Position numbers and translations under genes: made by a program
NCBI GenBank assembly: GCA_012034615.1
Contig: JAAUPA010000003.1
Span: 1 to 60,893, forward strand
Direction: 5' to 3'
Source of the DNA: Leptolyngbyaceae cyanobacterium CSU_1_4
GTDB lineage: Bacteria; Cyanobacteriota; Cyanobacteriia; Elainellales; Elainellaceae
Length of the DNA stretch: 60,893 nt
The notes under the pieces: model-generated
What the model was told of the DNA's origin: nothing
The model's database searches: none
The model's input: only the letters and a program-made list of their open reading frames with translations
Shown: positions 7,911 through 16,524 of the stretch, in pieces
Numbering within the stretch: position 1 is the stretch's first letter
Layout of the letters: each line of letters starts with the position of its first letter

Positions 7911-10337
7911 TTAAAAATTACCGCCCTTGAAAATCATGTAAATGCCCAAGACGGCTGCGATCGCCCCTAGCGTGGTAGACCAGACTGGGTGTTCCCCTCG
8001 AAGGGTTCTGCCTTGTGGGGTCTGAATTGTTTCAACATCAATCCAGGGCGAAACGCCGCGCCGAAACCAGCCGGTTACCGTGACGATCTCGTTTAGAAAT
8101 TGTTCAGGGCGAAGGGGCTGAGGCATCAGGTTTTTGAACACGCCTAAATTAGAAGTGTGGTGGAGTCGAATGAATCCGGTTTCGGTGTGTAGCAATAAGT
8201 CTTGATGCAGCCGATTGCTAAATCCTCTGCGCCCCAACAGCTTGCCTTGTAGGCGAATGGGTGGACTATCGATCGGTAGGGCGATCGGATTGCTGAGCCA
8301 GGAGGATAGATCGGAGGTGAGCGGGAGATTGCGCTTGATATCTGGAAAGAAAGTATTGATGCGCCAGAATGTTCCTACGCTAAAACCGATCAGCGGAGCA
8401 CCAATGAGCAGCGATCGATCGCCCCAAAGCCAGCTCAATCCTAGCCAGCCTGCTTGTCCGGCAATCCACCCTAAACTCCACAAGCCCAAAGCGATCGCCA
8501 GTCCTGCGGCAATGCCTAAAAATGGAGCGGCTTGTAATAAAAACCGAGGGTTGGGTTTGGGGTGATTGCGGGTTTCCCAGTCCAACTCGCTTTCTAACCG
8601 CCAATGCTGGGCATACATTCCTAATAAATGTAAGCGATCGCCCAATGCCCCATGACTATTATTGACGGCTAACCACTGACGGTAGGGATTGCAGCGATCC
8701 CACTCTAGGAACGCGGGGTTAGGCAATCCTCTTAATGCTTGACTTGCGCCTACGGGGATGAGTAAATCCAATCGCTCTAATAAAGAACTGGTCTGTCCTT
8801 GCCGCTGTATTTCTTGATGAATGCCGATCGCCATTTTAACTAGCCCACGAGTTAGCGCATTCGGATTTCCAGTCAATTCAGCGGCAGTGCGATCGCTGTA
8901 GTAATGGCGCATTCGAGCCAGTGTCAGTCCGGGTAACCGCAGAAAATGATACAGCCCATAAGCCAGGGAAGAAACGATAACTGCAACGGTTTGTAGAACG
9001 CGATCAGATTGGCGATCGCCCCAAATTGCCACTTGCCAATACACCCAATGCGGTAACAGTGCTACTCCAGCCATCCAAGACAGAATGGCAAAATCCCAAT
9101 GACGGATATGCGCTAATTCCACCGCGTACAGAGCCGCAATTTCATCTTCACTCAACTGTTCTAATAATCCTTGGCTGACTACAATACGGGCATTGTTTGG
9201 CAAATAACCATAGGTCAACGTTAATGGAACGGCATGAGGCAGCCAGCCCAAACGAGGAACCTTCTGGTGCCGCTGCGCACAAACCCGTTTCAACAACCGC
9301 GTTGCCTCGGGGCTATGGCGCTCCAGCTCTACCAACGTCAGTGCTTGAAGCTGATCAGTTCTAGCCAACAGCGCATCGAGCAACCCCGGAGAAACCGCTA
9401 GCAAAATCAGCAGCAGCGGGATTAATCCAACCGTAAAATTGATGTTGAATGCTGCAAAACGTCGCAAGTCAACGGGCCAACTTATCTGCCATAACATCCA
9501 GTTCAACATGCCCTGCCCCACCCAAGGTAGGGCGCACACGCTGCCTAAAAACCCCACCACGGTTAGCCCTTCAACGCCCCAAAGTTTAGAGAAATCAACC
9601 TTGCCCAAGCTCGTCCATTTTTTTGCTCTGCCTGCTTGTTTCCAAGTCACTTCTGCTGGAATTGCATTCTCTTCTGGCTTTGCCTTTAGGATCGGATATA
9701 CCTCTGTCTTCACTTCTGCTTCTGGGAGGGGCGATCGGGCAGAGGAGACAAGCTCTTTAGGTTTGGACGATGCTTCGGGGTTGAACAATTCTTCAGATTT
9801 GGGTAATCGGTTGGATTTGGGCAATCCGGGAGACAGGCTATGATTGGCTTCTGGAAAGGGAACTGTTTTTGGGAAGGGAACTGATCTGATCGCCGATCGC
9901 GGCTGAGGTGATGCATCGGTGAACGGGACAAAGCCTGTGAGATCGGCTGCGACAGATTGCGCCTCAGATTGCACCTCAGATTGCGCCTCAGATTGCGCCT
10001 CAGAATCCGATCGCCCATTCAACCTCGCCAAAGTTTGCCTTGCCCAAGTTTGTACCTGTAAATTGGCATGACTACAGAGCAACTGACAAAGGGCACTGGC
10101 TCGTTGCCGATCGCCCGTTTGAGCATAAGCTTTAACCAACTCCATCTCTGCCCTAGCGCGGGTGGATGGGTTGGGGGTCGATTGTTGGACACTCTCTAAA
10201 ACGGCGATCGCTTCGGCATAATCTTGACGTTTTAGCGCCGCCAACCCTAACTGCAACCCAGAAGCAGGTTCATTCATATCGCCCATGATTGGTTCACCCA
10301 AGTTGCTCCGAAGTTGCCAGAGGTAGGATACCCCCAT
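7911..10337 (-). CDS. Large membrane protein with M48 peptidase-like domain lacking the first zinc His
   Basis: An 808-residue protein. An N-terminal TPR-like stretch (residues 25-115) is followed by a low-complexity SEAQ repeat and a long Pro/Ser linker. The membrane part has hydrophobic segments near residues 255-330 and an M48-like domain (about 330-560) with ERHSPEATRLLKRVCAQR and, at about residue 404, AVELAHIRHWD. M48 proteases have HExxH; here the first residue is Val-side (AVELAH), so one zinc ligand is missing while the Glu and second His remain. RMRHYYSDRTAAELTG supplies the downstream Asp/Glu region. More membrane segments and a beta-rich tail follow. It may be an inactive protease or use another ligand. 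ATGs at 10286 or 10277 are possible alternative starts. Confidence 0.72.
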   Translation of the reverse strand: MGVSYLWQLRSNLGEPIMGDMNEPASGLQLGLAALKRQDYAEAIAVLESVQQSTPNPSTRARAEMELVKAYAQTGDRQRASALCQLLCSHANLQVQTWARQTLARLNGRSDSEAQSEAQSEVQSEAQSVAADLTGFVPFTDASPQPRSAIRSVPFPKTVPFPEANHSLSPGLPKSNRLPKSEELFNPEASSKPKELVSSARSPLPEAEVKTEVYPILKAKPEENAIPAEVTWKQAGRAKKWTSLGKVDFSKLWGVEGLTVVGFLGSVCALPWVGQGMLNWMLWQISWPVDLRRFAAFNINFTVGLIPLLLILLAVSPGLLDALLARTDQLQALTLVELERHSPEATRLLKRVCAQRHQKVPRLGWLPHAVPLTLTYGYLPNNARIVVSQGLLEQLSEDEIAALYAVELAHIRHWDFAILSWMAGVALLPHWVYWQVAIWGDRQSDRVLQTVAVIVSSLAYGLYHFLRLPGLTLARMRHYYSDRTAAELTGNPNALTRGLVKMAIGIHQEIQRQGQTSSLLERLDLLIPVGASQALRGLPNPAFLEWDRCNPYRQWLAVNNSHGALGDRLHLLGMYAQHWRLESELDWETRNHPKPNPRFLLQAAPFLGIAAGLAIALGLWSLGWIAGQAGWLGLSWLWGDRSLLIGAPLIGFSVGTFWRINTFFPDIKRNLPLTSDLSSWLSNPIALPIDSPPIRLQGKLLGRRGFSNRLHQDLLLHTETGFIRLHHTSNLGVFKNLMPQPLRPEQFLNEIVTVTGWFRRGVSPWIDVETIQTPQGRTLRGEHPVWSTTLGAIAAVLGIYMIFKGGNF
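9953..10000 (-). repeat. Four 12-bp tandem repeats coding SEAQ
   Basis: CAGATTGCGCCT occurs four times head to tail with one substitution (third unit group has GCACCT). On the minus strand it codes SEAQ/SEVQ repeats in the linker of the M48-like protein. Copy-number change would keep the frame. Confidence 0.85.
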
Positions 10338-10445
10338 CGCTCTTTAACGTTTAACCCTGTGCTAACCCTGCGCGTGTTCTAAAGTAAAAGTAGCCGTAAA
10401 AAGTAACTGTAAATACTCCCTAAAATACTCCCTAACTCAAGACCT

Positions 10446-11544
10446 ATGTCTCAACAAACTCTAACTGGGATCTGGGAAGATTTGTAAAAACCTTGTCCTA
10501 TTATGGAGCAGTTCCATTTCTTAGCGATTTGGATTGGTTCCAGCAATGGTTTGGCAGTCGCCCTCATCCTAAAGTTAATCCTGCCTCTATCATGACTCCG
10601 TTGGAAACTATGACAAATTCTGATACAAAAACAGTCTGGGTGGGCGGTGCAGGCGCGATCGCCCAACAGGTGATGCAAAAGCTGACAGAAGATCAATCTT
10701 CACAAATTCCTCAAATTCGCATTCTGTCCCTCCCGATCGAGCAATCTCTCCCATCCAACCTACTCCCCCAAACCACTGCTATTTTGATTGATGCCGCTGA
10801 CGAAACTCCAAAATTTATTCAAGCCCTCCAGGCATACGGCTTTGGACAGAGCACTCAACCTCTGTTCGATTTCACTCAGTATTCTAGTAATCTCAAAGAA
10901 GTTTGGGGCGCATTAGATGATGTCGTTATGGGGGGGGTGAGTGAAAGCACGATTCGCTTTGGAGATGGAATCGCTGAATTCTCAGGCAATGTTTCGATCG
11001 CCAATTCCGGAGGATTTGCTTCAGTTCGCACTCGTAACTTTGAACCCGCGATCGATCTCTCTAGCTCCGATGGCATTGCCCTTCGGGTGAAAGGCGACGG
11101 CAACCGCTATAAGTTTATGCTTCGCACTGAAGCCCGTTGGGATGGCGTTGCCCATTGTCATTCCTTCGACACTGTTGCAGACACTTGGATCACCGTTCGC
11201 ATTCCTTTTGCCCAGTTTATTCCCGTTTTGCGCGCAAAACCGTTAGCAATAGTCCCCTTGATACTCAATGTATTAATGCTTTTCAGCTCATGCTCAGCAA
11301 GTTTGAATACGACGGAGCGCTGAATCCTTACTTTCAGCCCGGATTATTTCAACTCCAAGTTAAGTCTATCAACGGATACAGGCAATCTCTTTCAAACGCC
11401 GATCGGTTGTTCCCTCAACTCGTGGTGGTGAGTGATAGCCCTCAGATCGATGAAATTGTTCATCAAAGCAGCTTCCCTCATAGCATCATTCATCCGGATG
11501 AAAAGTCTGTAGATTTGTGTATTCAAGCCCTCAAACTTCGTTAA
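10446..11544 (+). CDS. CIA30-family protein, two frameshifts
   Basis: About 366 residues after repair. The N-terminus (NWDLGRFVKTL, then YYGAVPFLSDLDWF) resembles the start I know from cyanobacterial CIA30 proteins; a short nucleotide-binding-like segment (TVWVGGAGAIAQQV) follows, then the CIA30 galactose-binding-like domain (VWGALDDVVMGGVS, FSGNVSIANSGGFASVR, and RYKFMLRTEARWDGV). CIA30 proteins assist complex I assembly in mitochondria; in cyanobacteria the role is unproven, though ndhN is in this window. Two breaks: near 10463 one A is missing (CTAACTGG for CTAAACTGG), and near 11226-11240 one base is missing, after which INAFQLMLSKFEYDG continues. Start ATG at 10446; it is divergent from the M48-like gene. 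Confidence 0.75.
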
Positions 11545-11664
11545 GAAAAACTTCAATCCAAGATCTTTTTCTCATTATTTTCTCCCTCCTCACAAGTTCC
11601 TCAAAGTGTTGCGATATAGGTAAAGACATCCCATGAAAGGTTACGCAAAGGCAGGTAGGTTTAT

Positions 11665-12195
11665 ATGCTTTACAAGATCTTGGTGGCAGTGGATGAATCG
11701 CTCATGAACCGAGGGGTTTTTGAGGAGGCTTTAGATTTATCCCGTAAAACGGGAGCCAGTTTGATGCTGGTGCATGTGCTGACCCCGGAAGAGCGAAACC
11801 ATCCAGAGCTGCCTCGAAGTTATATTCCCTACTACTACCCCATCATTACCGATGAGCTGTTACAGCAGTATCAGGCAGAGTGGGAACGCGCCGAAACCCG
11901 AGGACTAGAACTGCTGCGATCGCTCGCCCAAGAGGCGACAGGCGTAGCCGTTGAATTTACTCAAAATATTGGTAATCCGGGGCGGGTCATTTGTGAGGTC
12001 GCCAAAAATTGGGGTGCAACATTAATTGTCATGGGGCGGAGAGGCAGAACAGGCTTAAGTGAACTGCTGATGGGAAGCGTGAGTAATTATGTGATTCATC
12101 ATGCGCCTTGTTCAGTTTTTGTGGTGCAAGGAACGGCACAAGCTGCAACTGTTACACCCGAGGAAAATACAACCCTTGTGACCTCTGCAAAATAG
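11665..12195 (+). CDS. Universal stress protein, ATP-binding type (first of three)
   Basis: A 176-residue single UspA domain, cytosolic. It begins MLYKILVAVDES and keeps the ATP loop G-2x-G-9x-G-S (GRRGRTGLSELLMGSVSN, about residue 125), so it should bind ATP. The C-terminal strand SVFVVQ is typical. It heads a run of three usp genes on the plus strand with separate gaps of about 110 and 50 bases. The ATG follows GCAGGTAGG. Usp proteins respond to stress and energy state; the precise role is not deducible. Confidence 0.9.
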   Translation: MLYKILVAVDESLMNRGVFEEALDLSRKTGASLMLVHVLTPEERNHPELPRSYIPYYYPIITDELLQQYQAEWERAETRGLELLRSLAQEATGVAVEFTQNIGNPGRVICEVAKNWGATLIVMGRRGRTGLSELLMGSVSNYVIHHAPCSVFVVQGTAQAATVTPEENTTLVTSAK

Positions 12196-12200
12196 TGGGC

Positions 12201-12218
12201 GGTGCGATCGATCGCACC
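12201..12218. other. 18-bp perfect palindrome built on HIP1
   Basis: GGTGCGATCGATCGCACC is a perfect palindrome six bases after the first usp stop. It could form a short stem and stop or stabilise the transcript, but has no T tract. It may simply be two merged HIP1 motifs. Confidence 0.35.
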
Positions 12219-12303
12219 TCAGCGAGTGGCTGTTGAGTGAGTGTTAGAGCTTCATTGGAATAAATTGTCGATAGCACTTAAAAACAACCGATAGGAGGCA
12301 CCA

Positions 12304-12730
12304 ATGTTTAACAGAATCTTAGTCACAATGGACAACTCGGATGCCATGAGCCAGTCTACCTTTGAAAAAGCCCTGGCTTTGGCAAAACTAAACCATGCTC
12401 GTTTGATGCTGCTCCATGTGCTGCCTCCTAACGCGCTAGAACATTCAGACTTGGATGCGTTGCAATCGCTGCACAAAACTGCAAAAAAATCAGGGGCTGG
12501 CTTCCGATGTCGCGCAACTCCAGGGAGATCATGACCATGTTATTTACGACTTGGCAAATCGTTGGGGCGCTGATTTGATTGTCTTAGGTCAGCATGATTT
12601 GAAGCAAAATGACCTTGCTCCGCCGGTTTGGTTTGCCGAACAAGCTCCTTGCTCTGTCCTGCTGGCTCAAAAACCCGATTCTCTTCATTTGAAAGCTAGT
12701 CAGGTTGAACAATTTGCCATGATGGCTTAA
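12304..12730 (+). CDS. Universal stress protein without the ATP loop, one frameshift
   Basis: About 141 residues after repair. The start MFNRILVTMDNSD and LMLLHVLPP mark a UspA fold, and WGADLIVLGQHDL is the usual fourth strand, but the glycine-rich ATP loop that should follow is replaced by KQNDLAPPVWFAEQAPC. The end SVLLAQ is typical. It therefore looks like a non-ATP-binding Usp paralogue. The frame breaks in a run of seven A's (12483-12489); six A's restore KTAKNQGLASD, so an extra base was read. The ATG follows GATAGGAGG. It sits between two ATP-type paralogues and might pair with them. Confidence 0.8.
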
Positions 12731-12781
12731 CTTTCTGGCTAAAAGCCTTCTAGTTCAAGATTTATCTCATTGTCACAACCC

Positions 12782-13300
12782 ATGCTACAAAAAATCTTAG
12801 TGGCTCTCGATTGTTCCGAAACCCATCAACACGTTTTAGATGAAGCGTTAGCATTGGCGCAAGCAACCCATGCTTCGCTCATGTTTTTCCATGTTCTTAA
12901 TTCGTTTGGGCAAGGGCACCTGTACCCTGTCTATCCTAGTGCAGATGCTTATCCTGCTTTGTACGAAGAATCCATTCAACTGTATAGCGAACAGCTCTGG
13001 CGCCTTGAGGAAGAGGGCATGGCATTTCTGCGATCGCTGGCTCAACAAGCTGCCGCTCTGGATGTTTCAGTCGAATGTTCTCAAAGCCGGGGTGATCCGG
13101 GTCGAATGATTTGTCAAGCTGCCGAAAACTGGAAAGCAGATGCGATTTTAATGGGACGACGAGGGCGATCGGGGTTACGCGAAATGCTGCTGGGCAGTGT
13201 CAGTAATTATGTGCTGCACCATGCGCCTTGCTCGGTCATCCTGATTCAGGGCGTTTTGTCTGATGCTGAGGCATTACAAGAATATTTAGATGTGTGTTGA
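12782..13300 (+). CDS. Universal stress protein, ATP-binding type (third of three)
   Basis: A 172-residue UspA domain starting MLQKILVALDCSE, closely similar in pattern to the first copy (the shared SLMFFHVL-type strand, FLRSLAQQA, GRRGRSGLREMLLGSVSN with the ATP loop, and HHAPCSVILIQG). I chose the ATG at 12782; a TTG four codons upstream is in frame but has no better ribosome-binding site. Its stop overlaps the end of the convergent glycosyltransferase gene by 15 bases. Confidence 0.88.
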   Translation: MLQKILVALDCSETHQHVLDEALALAQATHASLMFFHVLNSFGQGHLYPVYPSADAYPALYEESIQLYSEQLWRLEEEGMAFLRSLAQQAAALDVSVECSQSRGDPGRMICQAAENWKADAILMGRRGRSGLREMLLGSVSNYVLHHAPCSVILIQGVLSDAEALQEYLDVC

Positions 13301-14428
13301 GTGGTTTAGTACGTTCATATATTTTTTCAGTGCGATCGCCCCAATCCGATTCCAATTCAACGTTTCTGCTGCATAATGTTGTCCGTGCAGCCCCATTGTT
13401 TTCCATTCATAACGGCGTTGCAGTAATGTGATCAATCCATTGGCGATCGCGGTTGCCGTGGGTTGCACCACGATGCCGCAGCCGCTTGCTTGAACATGGG
13501 GAGCAATCCCGGCTACGTCTGAAACAAGCAGCACGCGCCCAGCCGTCATTGCTTCTAGGGCAGCCAGCCCGAAGCCCTCGAAGCGAGAAGGCAAACAAAA
13601 AATATCGTAATGGTTCATCACGGCAATAGGCGACTGCTCATAGTCTGGTTCTAGAAACGTGACCGGCAGAGCAAGCCGTTGAGCTTGGCGTTCTAGAATG
13701 GAGCGATCGCCTTGATCAGCGCCTTGAATAACTAGCTCGACAGGAGTTTTTTTAATACTTTGGGAACTGCTTCTAAAAGCAAATCCAACCCTTTATGATG
13801 CCTATCCATGCGCCCAAAAAAGAACAGTTTGGGAATGACATTTCTGTGCCATTGCAAGCTAACTTCTGGCTCTGCTAGGGTGCCATTAGGAATTGTCAAG
13901 ATGGGGGTATGAATCCCTAAGCGATGTAGCCAATTTCCCTGTCGAGTTTCCAAAACTTGCACAGCCTCAGCCTGTTGAAGCATTTGCTTTTCTATTAACC
14001 ACCAATAAGCCCACTTTAAATGAGGACTTTTAGCAAACATGGGCGGACTGTAAACATCATGGGGGGCAATAATGGTAGGGCACGTTTGCTTGGTGGCATA
14101 AGCGCGACATGGCATAAATGCTAGGGTGAAAAATGCCGTTGAGAATCACTAGCGAACCGGACGGTAAGCAGCGGATATAGGCTTTTAGACGAGGAGAAAT
14201 TTGGAAAGATGGACGGCTTTGAATCGGATTTGCGAAACATTTGAGGGTGTAGCCTGCTGCGGTTTTTAGAGAGGTATGGTCTGTCGCAGATCCTTCTGAT
14301 AGCACTGTAACGATCGCTCCGGCTGCAACTAACCCTGATGCTAAGCCGTGTACCGCTTTAACAATTCCGTCATGGTGGCGATCGCCCTGAGTTGAAAAAT
14401 GCCGAACGTAGAGGTAGATGTCGATCAT
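13286..14428 (-). CDS. GT4-family glycosyltransferase, two frameshifts
   Basis: About 380 residues after repair, the usual size. The N-terminal Rossmann half starts MIDIYLYVRHFSTQGDRHHDG with GLASGLVAAGAIVTVLSEG. The C-terminal half has the GT4 signature: FFFGRMDRHHKGLDLLLEA, then YDIFCLPSRFEGFGLAALEA, where the two Glu of the EGFGLAALE stretch bind the nucleotide sugar. Breaks: near 14074 one extra G (minus-strand C) and in the T run 13747-13753 (one A missing on the coding strand); after repair the parts join as VPYIIAPHDVYSPP and VLKKTPVELVIQGAD. It probably transfers a sugar to an envelope or exopolysaccharide lipid; the acceptor is unknown. Confidence 0.82.
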
Positions 14429-14628
14429 TGGCTCGGCTTGACCGCAAGCCTCTTAAGTTACTCTAATGTTCTCTAGTGTTTCGATACATAATCCGGATTA
14501 AATTGGTGTATTTTCTAAATCAGCGTTGCCGAATTAGAGACTAATGGCAGTGCTGATTCTATGATTCAGACATAGACTCTCAACTTCTTCTATTGATTAC
14601 TTAAAAAAAGTAGACGCTATGCCATCTG

Positions 14629-14641
14629 TAGTCGCTAAATC
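14629..14641 (+). repeat. Target-site duplication, left copy
   Basis: TAGTCGCTAAATC directly before the element; the identical 13 bases follow it at 14781-14793. In the uninterrupted gene only one copy would be present, coding VAKS. Confidence 0.85.
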
Positions 14642-14780
14642 GGCGTTGCTGAATCGAAGTATGAACTGATAAAATTGACCGTTCTCTCGCCCCCTAAATC
14701 CCCCATTCTGGGGGACTTTGAAGGGTTTGGAAGTCCACCGATTTGGGGGGGGGGCTTTCATACTTGCATTCAGCAACGCC
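14642..14780 (+). mobile_element. MITE-like element, copy 1 (139 bp)
   Basis: Non-coding element with terminal inverted repeats GGCGTTGCTGAATC (start) and GATTCAGCAACGCC-like end (CATTCAGCAACGCC), and subterminal AAGTATGAA/TTCATACTT inverted repeats. The middle has C- and G-rich arms (CCCCCTAAATCCCCC against GGGGGGGGGG) able to fold. It has no transposase and would need one in trans. A related element lies in opposite orientation at 60694-60860. It is inserted within the first codons of a DUF433 gene and flanked by a perfect 13-bp duplication. Confidence 0.82.
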
Positions 14781-14793
14781 TAGTCGCTAAATC
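14781..14793 (+). repeat. Target-site duplication, right copy
   Basis: TAGTCGCTAAATC, identical to 14629-14641, immediately after the element end. Thirteen bases is long for common IS families. Confidence 0.85.
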
Positions 14794-15096
14794 TTACATA
14801 GAAAACCGGAACGAAGGTTATTGGGTTGAAGGAACTCGGATCTCTCTAGACTCGATTGTTTATGGGTTTCGTCAAGGATCATCGCCAGAAGGAACTGTCC
14901 AGGCGTTTCCTTTACTGACGCTTGAACAAGTGTGTGGGGCGATCGCTTTTTATCTCGCTAATCGGGTTGAAATCGATGCTTATTTAGCTGCTGAGGAAGC
15001 TGAGTTTGATGCAATGTCTCAACCTTTACAAGTGATCGATCCAACATTGTATGGCAAGCTTATGGCTGAGAAAGCCGTAAGACATCAGGTAGAATC

Positions 15097-15201
15097 GTGA
15101 AGGTTCGCTACCAAGCTGATGCTGATTTAAATGAGATCGTAACCATTTACTCGGTTTCTGTGATCTGCTGCGATCGCAACCGTACATGGGGGCGATCGTA
15201 A
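15097..15201 (+). pseudogene. Stub of a DUF5615 (PIN-like) toxin gene
   Basis: A GTG at 15097 overlaps the DUF433 stop by four bases (GTGA), the coupling normal for this module. It codes MKVRYQADADLNEIV, matching the start of DUF5615 toxins including the acidic ADADLN stretch that begins the PIN-like active site, then diverges and stops after 34 residues. The rest of a roughly 110-residue toxin is absent from the next 130 bases, so it is truncated, not merely frameshifted. Confidence 0.6.
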
Positions 15202-15330
15202 TCTACCTCCCCATATTAATGAATTGAGGGCAAAACGTTGAACAATTGCTAAGAATGTCCTGAATGCTGAGGAAGCTCTTTGAAAGATGAAAGCATTAGC
15301 TCTCAGGGTCGTTTCATTGGTTACTTCATC

Positions 15331-16416
15331 ATGCCAGATTTGTCTCTCCTCATCGCCAGTCTGACTTCTCCAGAAACCGCTCATAAAACTTCACCCTCAG
15401 TCGTTCTCAGCTCTGCGTCTGCCTCGGTGCCCTTGACCTGTGTTGCACCTCCCAAAACACCCAGTTCCCCCGAAAACGCCGCCACAAACAGCAACCCCTG
15501 TCCTGAGTTCAGCCCACTTGCCGTTTCTGCTGCCATGCCGACTTCGAGTGAGTCGCCGATCGCTACATCCCTTGCCGTGACCGAACCCGCTCTGCCTGCT
15601 CTATTGCCTGCCCATCTAGCCGCCAATCCTTACCTACCTCAGCCTCTCGTCCGGCTTACTCCTCTCCAGCCTAATTGGACTAACAATCTCCGCCCCCGAT
15701 CAACCAGCCAACTTTATCAACAGCGCCTTGAGGCATTGCGGCAAGGAAAAACGTACACTCGGTTATCGGCTGATAGTTTTTTGAACGTATGGGCGAATGC
15801 TTCTGAGCCAGTGGCTTATGAACAATGGACAGCGCTGCTGAAACAAGAAGCTGCGGCAATGGTGAAAGGCCAGGGTCAGAATCGACTTACTGTAATTATT
15901 GGGGATTCGATTAGCCAGTGGTTACCGAGTGAGCACCTGTTGAACGATCGCTTTTACCTCAATCAAGGTATTTCTGGAGATACGACGGGCGGCATCTTGC
16001 GACGGTTGTCCGCACTCAATCAGGTACGCCCCGATACCATTTATGTGATGGCGGGTGTGAATGATTTGAAGAACGGCAAAACAGATCAAGAGATTTTAGC
16101 GAATCTACAAAAAATTATGCAGCAGTTACGCCAAACTCATCCCCAAGCGCAGGTGATTATCAATTCCGTGTTACCGACTCGTTTAGCAGCGATTCCTGGC
16201 GATCGCACTACTTTCCTTAATCAAAAAATTGCCCAATTGGCTGAACAAGAAGGCGTGAAATACCTAGCGCTAACTTCTGCCTTCACCGATCGCGATGGGA
16301 CATTGCGCCGCGAATTCACAACTGATGGGTTACATTTAAGTCCTCAAGGTTATGCCGTCTGGAGTAGCGCGTTGCGATCGATCGATGCAGTAACAACAGC
16401 AAGGCTAATCCCATAA
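15331..16416 (+). CDS. SGNH/GDSL-family hydrolase
   Basis: About 361 residues from the ATG at 15331; a TTG 17 codons upstream is also in frame. The first 150 residues are a Pro/Ser/Ala-rich low-complexity region. The SGNH domain (about 190-350) shows block I with the catalytic Ser (IIGDSISQW), block II Gly (QGISGDTTGG), block III Asn (MAGVNDLKNG), and block V with Asp and His (DGLHLSPQGY). It is a serine esterase or acylhydrolase of unknown substrate. I see no signal peptide. It is convergent with the R3H gene. Confidence 0.85.
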   Translation: MPDLSLLIASLTSPETAHKTSPSVVLSSASASVPLTCVAPPKTPSSPENAATNSNPCPEFSPLAVSAAMPTSSESPIATSLAVTEPALPALLPAHLAANPYLPQPLVRLTPLQPNWTNNLRPRSTSQLYQQRLEALRQGKTYTRLSADSFLNVWANASEPVAYEQWTALLKQEAAAMVKGQGQNRLTVIIGDSISQWLPSEHLLNDRFYLNQGISGDTTGGILRRLSALNQVRPDTIYVMAGVNDLKNGKTDQEILANLQKIMQQLRQTHPQAQVIINSVLPTRLAAIPGDRTTFLNQKIAQLAEQEGVKYLALTSAFTDRDGTLRREFTTDGLHLSPQGYAVWSSALRSIDAVTTARLIP

Positions 16417-16431
16417 AAATATCACTATCCT

Positions 16432-16469
16432 ATTAACGAGTCATAACTTTAAAGTTACCACTCGTTAAT
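16432..16469. terminator. Nested palindrome between convergent genes
   Basis: ATTAACGAGT (16432-16441) pairs with ACTCGTTAAT (16460-16469), and the loop itself contains the palindrome TAACTTTAAAGTTA (16444-16457). It lies between the SGNH gene and the R3H gene, both ending here, and is a likely bidirectional terminator although it lacks a T run. Confidence 0.45.
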
Positions 16470-16524
16470 ACGACTCATTAATACAACGATTTTGGCTTGA
16501 TAACGTTGTAAACTTACCGTGCTT

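Larger units (their letters stand above)
14619..15100 (+). pseudogene. DUF433 antitoxin gene broken by a MITE-like insertion
   Basis: The original start is the ATG at 14619 (codons for MPSVVAKS), which continues after the inserted element as AKSYIENRNEGYWVEGTRI, a typical DUF433 start. The 139-bp element plus its duplicated 13 bases shifts the frame, and reading from 14619 now stops after 16 codons. An open frame from a TTG at 14675 begins inside the element and enters the DUF433 part in frame, so a chimeric protein of 141 residues with an element-derived N-terminus is conceivable. DUF433 proteins are small antitoxin-like DNA-binding proteins, normally paired with a DUF5615 PIN-like toxin; the partner here is a stub overlapping by 4 bases. 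Confidence 0.8.

Noticed and set aside
14495-14580. Possible third element end (CAGCGTTGCCGAATTAGAG)
   Set aside because: Only about 14 bases resemble the terminal repeat and no second end is found nearby.
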